Positions 21,702 through 22,904 of a stretch of DNA of 22,904 bases are shown here, one piece after another. This DNA comes from JAYZVT01 sp050248375 (GTDB lineage: Bacteria; Pseudomonadota; Alphaproteobacteria; Rhizobiales; Methyloligellaceae), in assembly GCA_050248375.1 (NCBI GenBank), contig JBFWSL010000025.1, forward strand, positions 1 to 22,904. Reading direction: 5' to 3'. Under the pieces are notes generated by a model. The model was not told the DNA's origin. It saw nothing but the letters and a program-made list of their open reading frames with translations, and ran no database searches. How positions within the stretch are numbered: position 1 is the first letter of the stretch; every line of letters starts with the position of its first letter. The translations under genes were made by a program, and so were the position numbers.

Positions 21702-22358
21702 TCAGCCGGGGGCGCCGGCGGAGGACCGGAATCCGCCGCCGAACAGGTAGTAAAGCAGCTTTACCGCTTCGCCCACGGTCACCTGGGCGGAATACTGGTC
21801 GCGCCACCACTGGCCGCTGAGCCCGCGTTCGCGGGAATTCGCGATGCGTATGTCCGCGTTGGGCAGGATATCGCCGAAGATGATCTTGCTGCGGCGCGCA
21901 TGATAGGGAGCGGTCACCAGGATGAGCCGGACAGGTCCGTCGCCGAGCTTCGCCTTCAGGGCTTCGGCCTCCTCGACGGTGGAGACATGGCCGTCTCCGA
22001 AACTGTCCACGGCGTCCGCGGGGACCTGAAGATACTCCAGCAACTCACCGCGGAACGTGCCGGGGCGCGGAAAGCGGTAGCCGAGTTCCTCCGCGAGCCG
22101 CTGGGTGCGCCGCGGATGGCCTATCCTGGCATTGGACAGAAGCACTTTCGGTGCGAGACCTTCGCGGTAGAGCTCTGCGGCGCGCATGATCCTGTCGTAG
22201 TCGTCGGCAAGGGGGACGATGTAGTCCGCCTTCTCCAGCCCGTCCTCGAACTGGAGCCAGCCGGGCAGGATAAAGGCGGCCGCGGCGGCGCAGACGGCGG
22301 CGGCCAGCGTCAGGGTGCCGATGGTCTGGAATATCCGTGCGATCAGGCGCCGCGGCAT
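21702..22358 (-). CDS. DUF218 (YdcF/ElyC/SanA-like) membrane-anchored protein
   Basis: A 218-residue protein with one N-terminal membrane segment (about residues 10-32, FQTIGTLTLAAAVCAAAAAF) and a DUF218 domain (about 40-195). Family stretches are YIVPLADDYDRIMRAAELYR, KVLLSNARIGHP, DGHVSTVEEAEALKAKL and ILVTAPYHARRSKIIF. DUF218 proteins such as SanA and ElyC affect the cell envelope, and YdcF binds S-adenosylmethionine; the role here is unknown. ATG 22358 has GGAGGG eight bases upstream. It ends 73 bases ahead of the PhyH start on the same strand, so the two may be co-transcribed. Confidence 0.88.
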   Translation of the reverse strand: MPRRLIARIFQTIGTLTLAAAVCAAAAAFILPGWLQFEDGLEKADYIVPLADDYDRIMRAAELYREGLAPKVLLSNARIGHPRRTQRLAEELGYRFPRPGTFRGELLEYLQVPADAVDSFGDGHVSTVEEAEALKAKLGDGPVRLILVTAPYHARRSKIIFGDILPNADIRIANSRERGLSGQWWRDQYSAQVTVGEAVKLLYYLFGGGFRSSAGAPG

Positions 22359-22450
22359 GGCCGCATCCCTCCGGGGCTGGAGTTATCCGTGAAGAGGATG
22401 GGTGAAGGAAGCAAAGCGGGCAAGCCGGGGTTGCCGGGCCTGCTCCGGGC

Positions 22451-22904
22451 TCACACGGCGGTGCGCAGAGGTTCGGACAGGCGGGGAATCTCCGGGTCCG
22501 CGTCGAACTTCACGCAGTCGCGACCGCCGTGCTTGGCGGCGTAAAGGCATTTGTCGGCACGGGCGATCAGGGATTTCGCCGTGTCGTTCTGGTTGAACTG
22601 GGCGATGCCGACCGAAATGGTGATGCGCCCGAGAGTCTCGCCAGTGGACTTGCGGTGCAGGGTCTTGGAGCGCACGGCCTTGCGGATATTCTCGGCCACG
22701 GTGTAGGCCTGCGCCAGCGTGGTCTCGGGCAGAATGACCGCGAACTCCTCGCCGCCATAGCGTGCCGCGAGGTCCTGTCCCTTGATGTTGCTGCGGATCA
22801 TGTGGCCGAGGATGCGCAGCACGGCGTCGCCGGTCTGGTGGCCGAACCTGTCGTTGAGCGCCTTGAAGCGGTCCATGTCGATCATCAGCAGCGACAGGTT
22901 CTGC
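22451..22904 (-). CDS. Diguanylate cyclase (GGDEF) protein, C-terminal part only
   Basis: The frame enters from the right edge of the window, so the N-terminal part and any sensor domain are missing. Visible is most of a GGDEF domain: SLLMIDMDRFKALNDRFGHQ, an intact active-site GGEEF, ITISVGIAQF and the closing ARADKCLYAAKHGGRD, then a short tail ending LSEPLRTAV. It should make c-di-GMP from two GTP. The inhibitory site five residues before GGEEF reads KGQD rather than RxxD, so product inhibition may be weakened. The stop is at 22451-22453. It lies 92 bases upstream of the DUF218 gene on the same strand. Confidence 0.93.
   Translation of the reverse strand, partial: QNLSLLMIDMDRFKALNDRFGHQTGDAVLRILGHMIRSNIKGQDLAARYGGEEFAVILPETTLAQAYTVAENIRKAVRSKTLHRKSTGETLGRITISVGIAQFNQNDTAKSLIARADKCLYAAKHGGRDCVKFDADPEIPRLSEPLRTAV

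Noticed and set aside
1..22904. Mobile elements, CRISPR, tRNA or rRNA genes, toxin-antitoxin or phage-defence modules
   Set aside because: I looked for integrase, transposase and terminal repeats, regular spaced repeats, RNA-gene signatures and known defence domains and saw none. The accessory-looking part is the MarR-linked enzyme operon, which shows no sign of mobility.

Overview
The window is visibly GC-rich, densely coded chromosomal DNA. Gene content points to a free-living alphaproteobacterium: a Crp/Fnr regulator with an alphaproteobacterial-type C-terminus, TIGR02587/TIGR02588 membrane proteins, GFA, VOC, SRPBCC and DUF1428 enzymes, and small proteins of the M-x-L-S-x-P-T type. I place it no more precisely than that. 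I see no rRNA, tRNA, CRISPR array, insertion sequence, integrase or phage gene. Both edges cut genes: an unrecognised protein at the left and a GGDEF protein at the right.

Left part (1-7129): a divergent pair (unknown gene and a YihY/BrkB-like membrane protein) is followed by the TIGR02587/TIGR02588 pair. The pair runs tail-to-tail into the most striking gene here, a 1084-residue fusion of a complete Amt ammonium channel to HAMP-like, PAS, GGDEF and EAL modules. It looks like an ammonium-responsive c-di-GMP switch. Upstream of it lies a YqjM-type old yellow enzyme.

Middle (7130-15081): mostly single genes with their own ribosome-binding sites. They are a periplasmic TPR protein with a good terminator, a TauD-like dioxygenase, a membrane-anchored SRPBCC protein, a PAPS-type sulfotransferase, a VIT/vWA membrane protein and a Rossmann/SAF oxidoreductase. 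Two very small related membrane-protein genes also lie here. One (8039-8215) is intact; the other (9986-10180) is split by an in-frame TGA although its second half still aligns with the intact copy.

Right part (15082-22904): a Crp/Fnr regulator converges on an eight-gene minus-strand operon (20183 down to 15819): VOC, VOC, GFA, GST, SRPBCC, DUF1428, Asp-box propeller, MoaD/ThiS-like protein. A divergent MarR-type regulator with N-terminal cysteines controls the head of the operon. Its promoter is nearly consensus, carries a perfect palindrome between -35 and -10, and should give a leaderless mRNA. The content suggests a thiol- or electrophile-responsive detoxification regulon, but no member has an assignable substrate. 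Beyond it lie an EctD-like Fe(II)/2-oxoglutarate dioxygenase, a DUF218 (YdcF-type) protein and the truncated GGDEF protein, so c-di-GMP genes occur at both ends.
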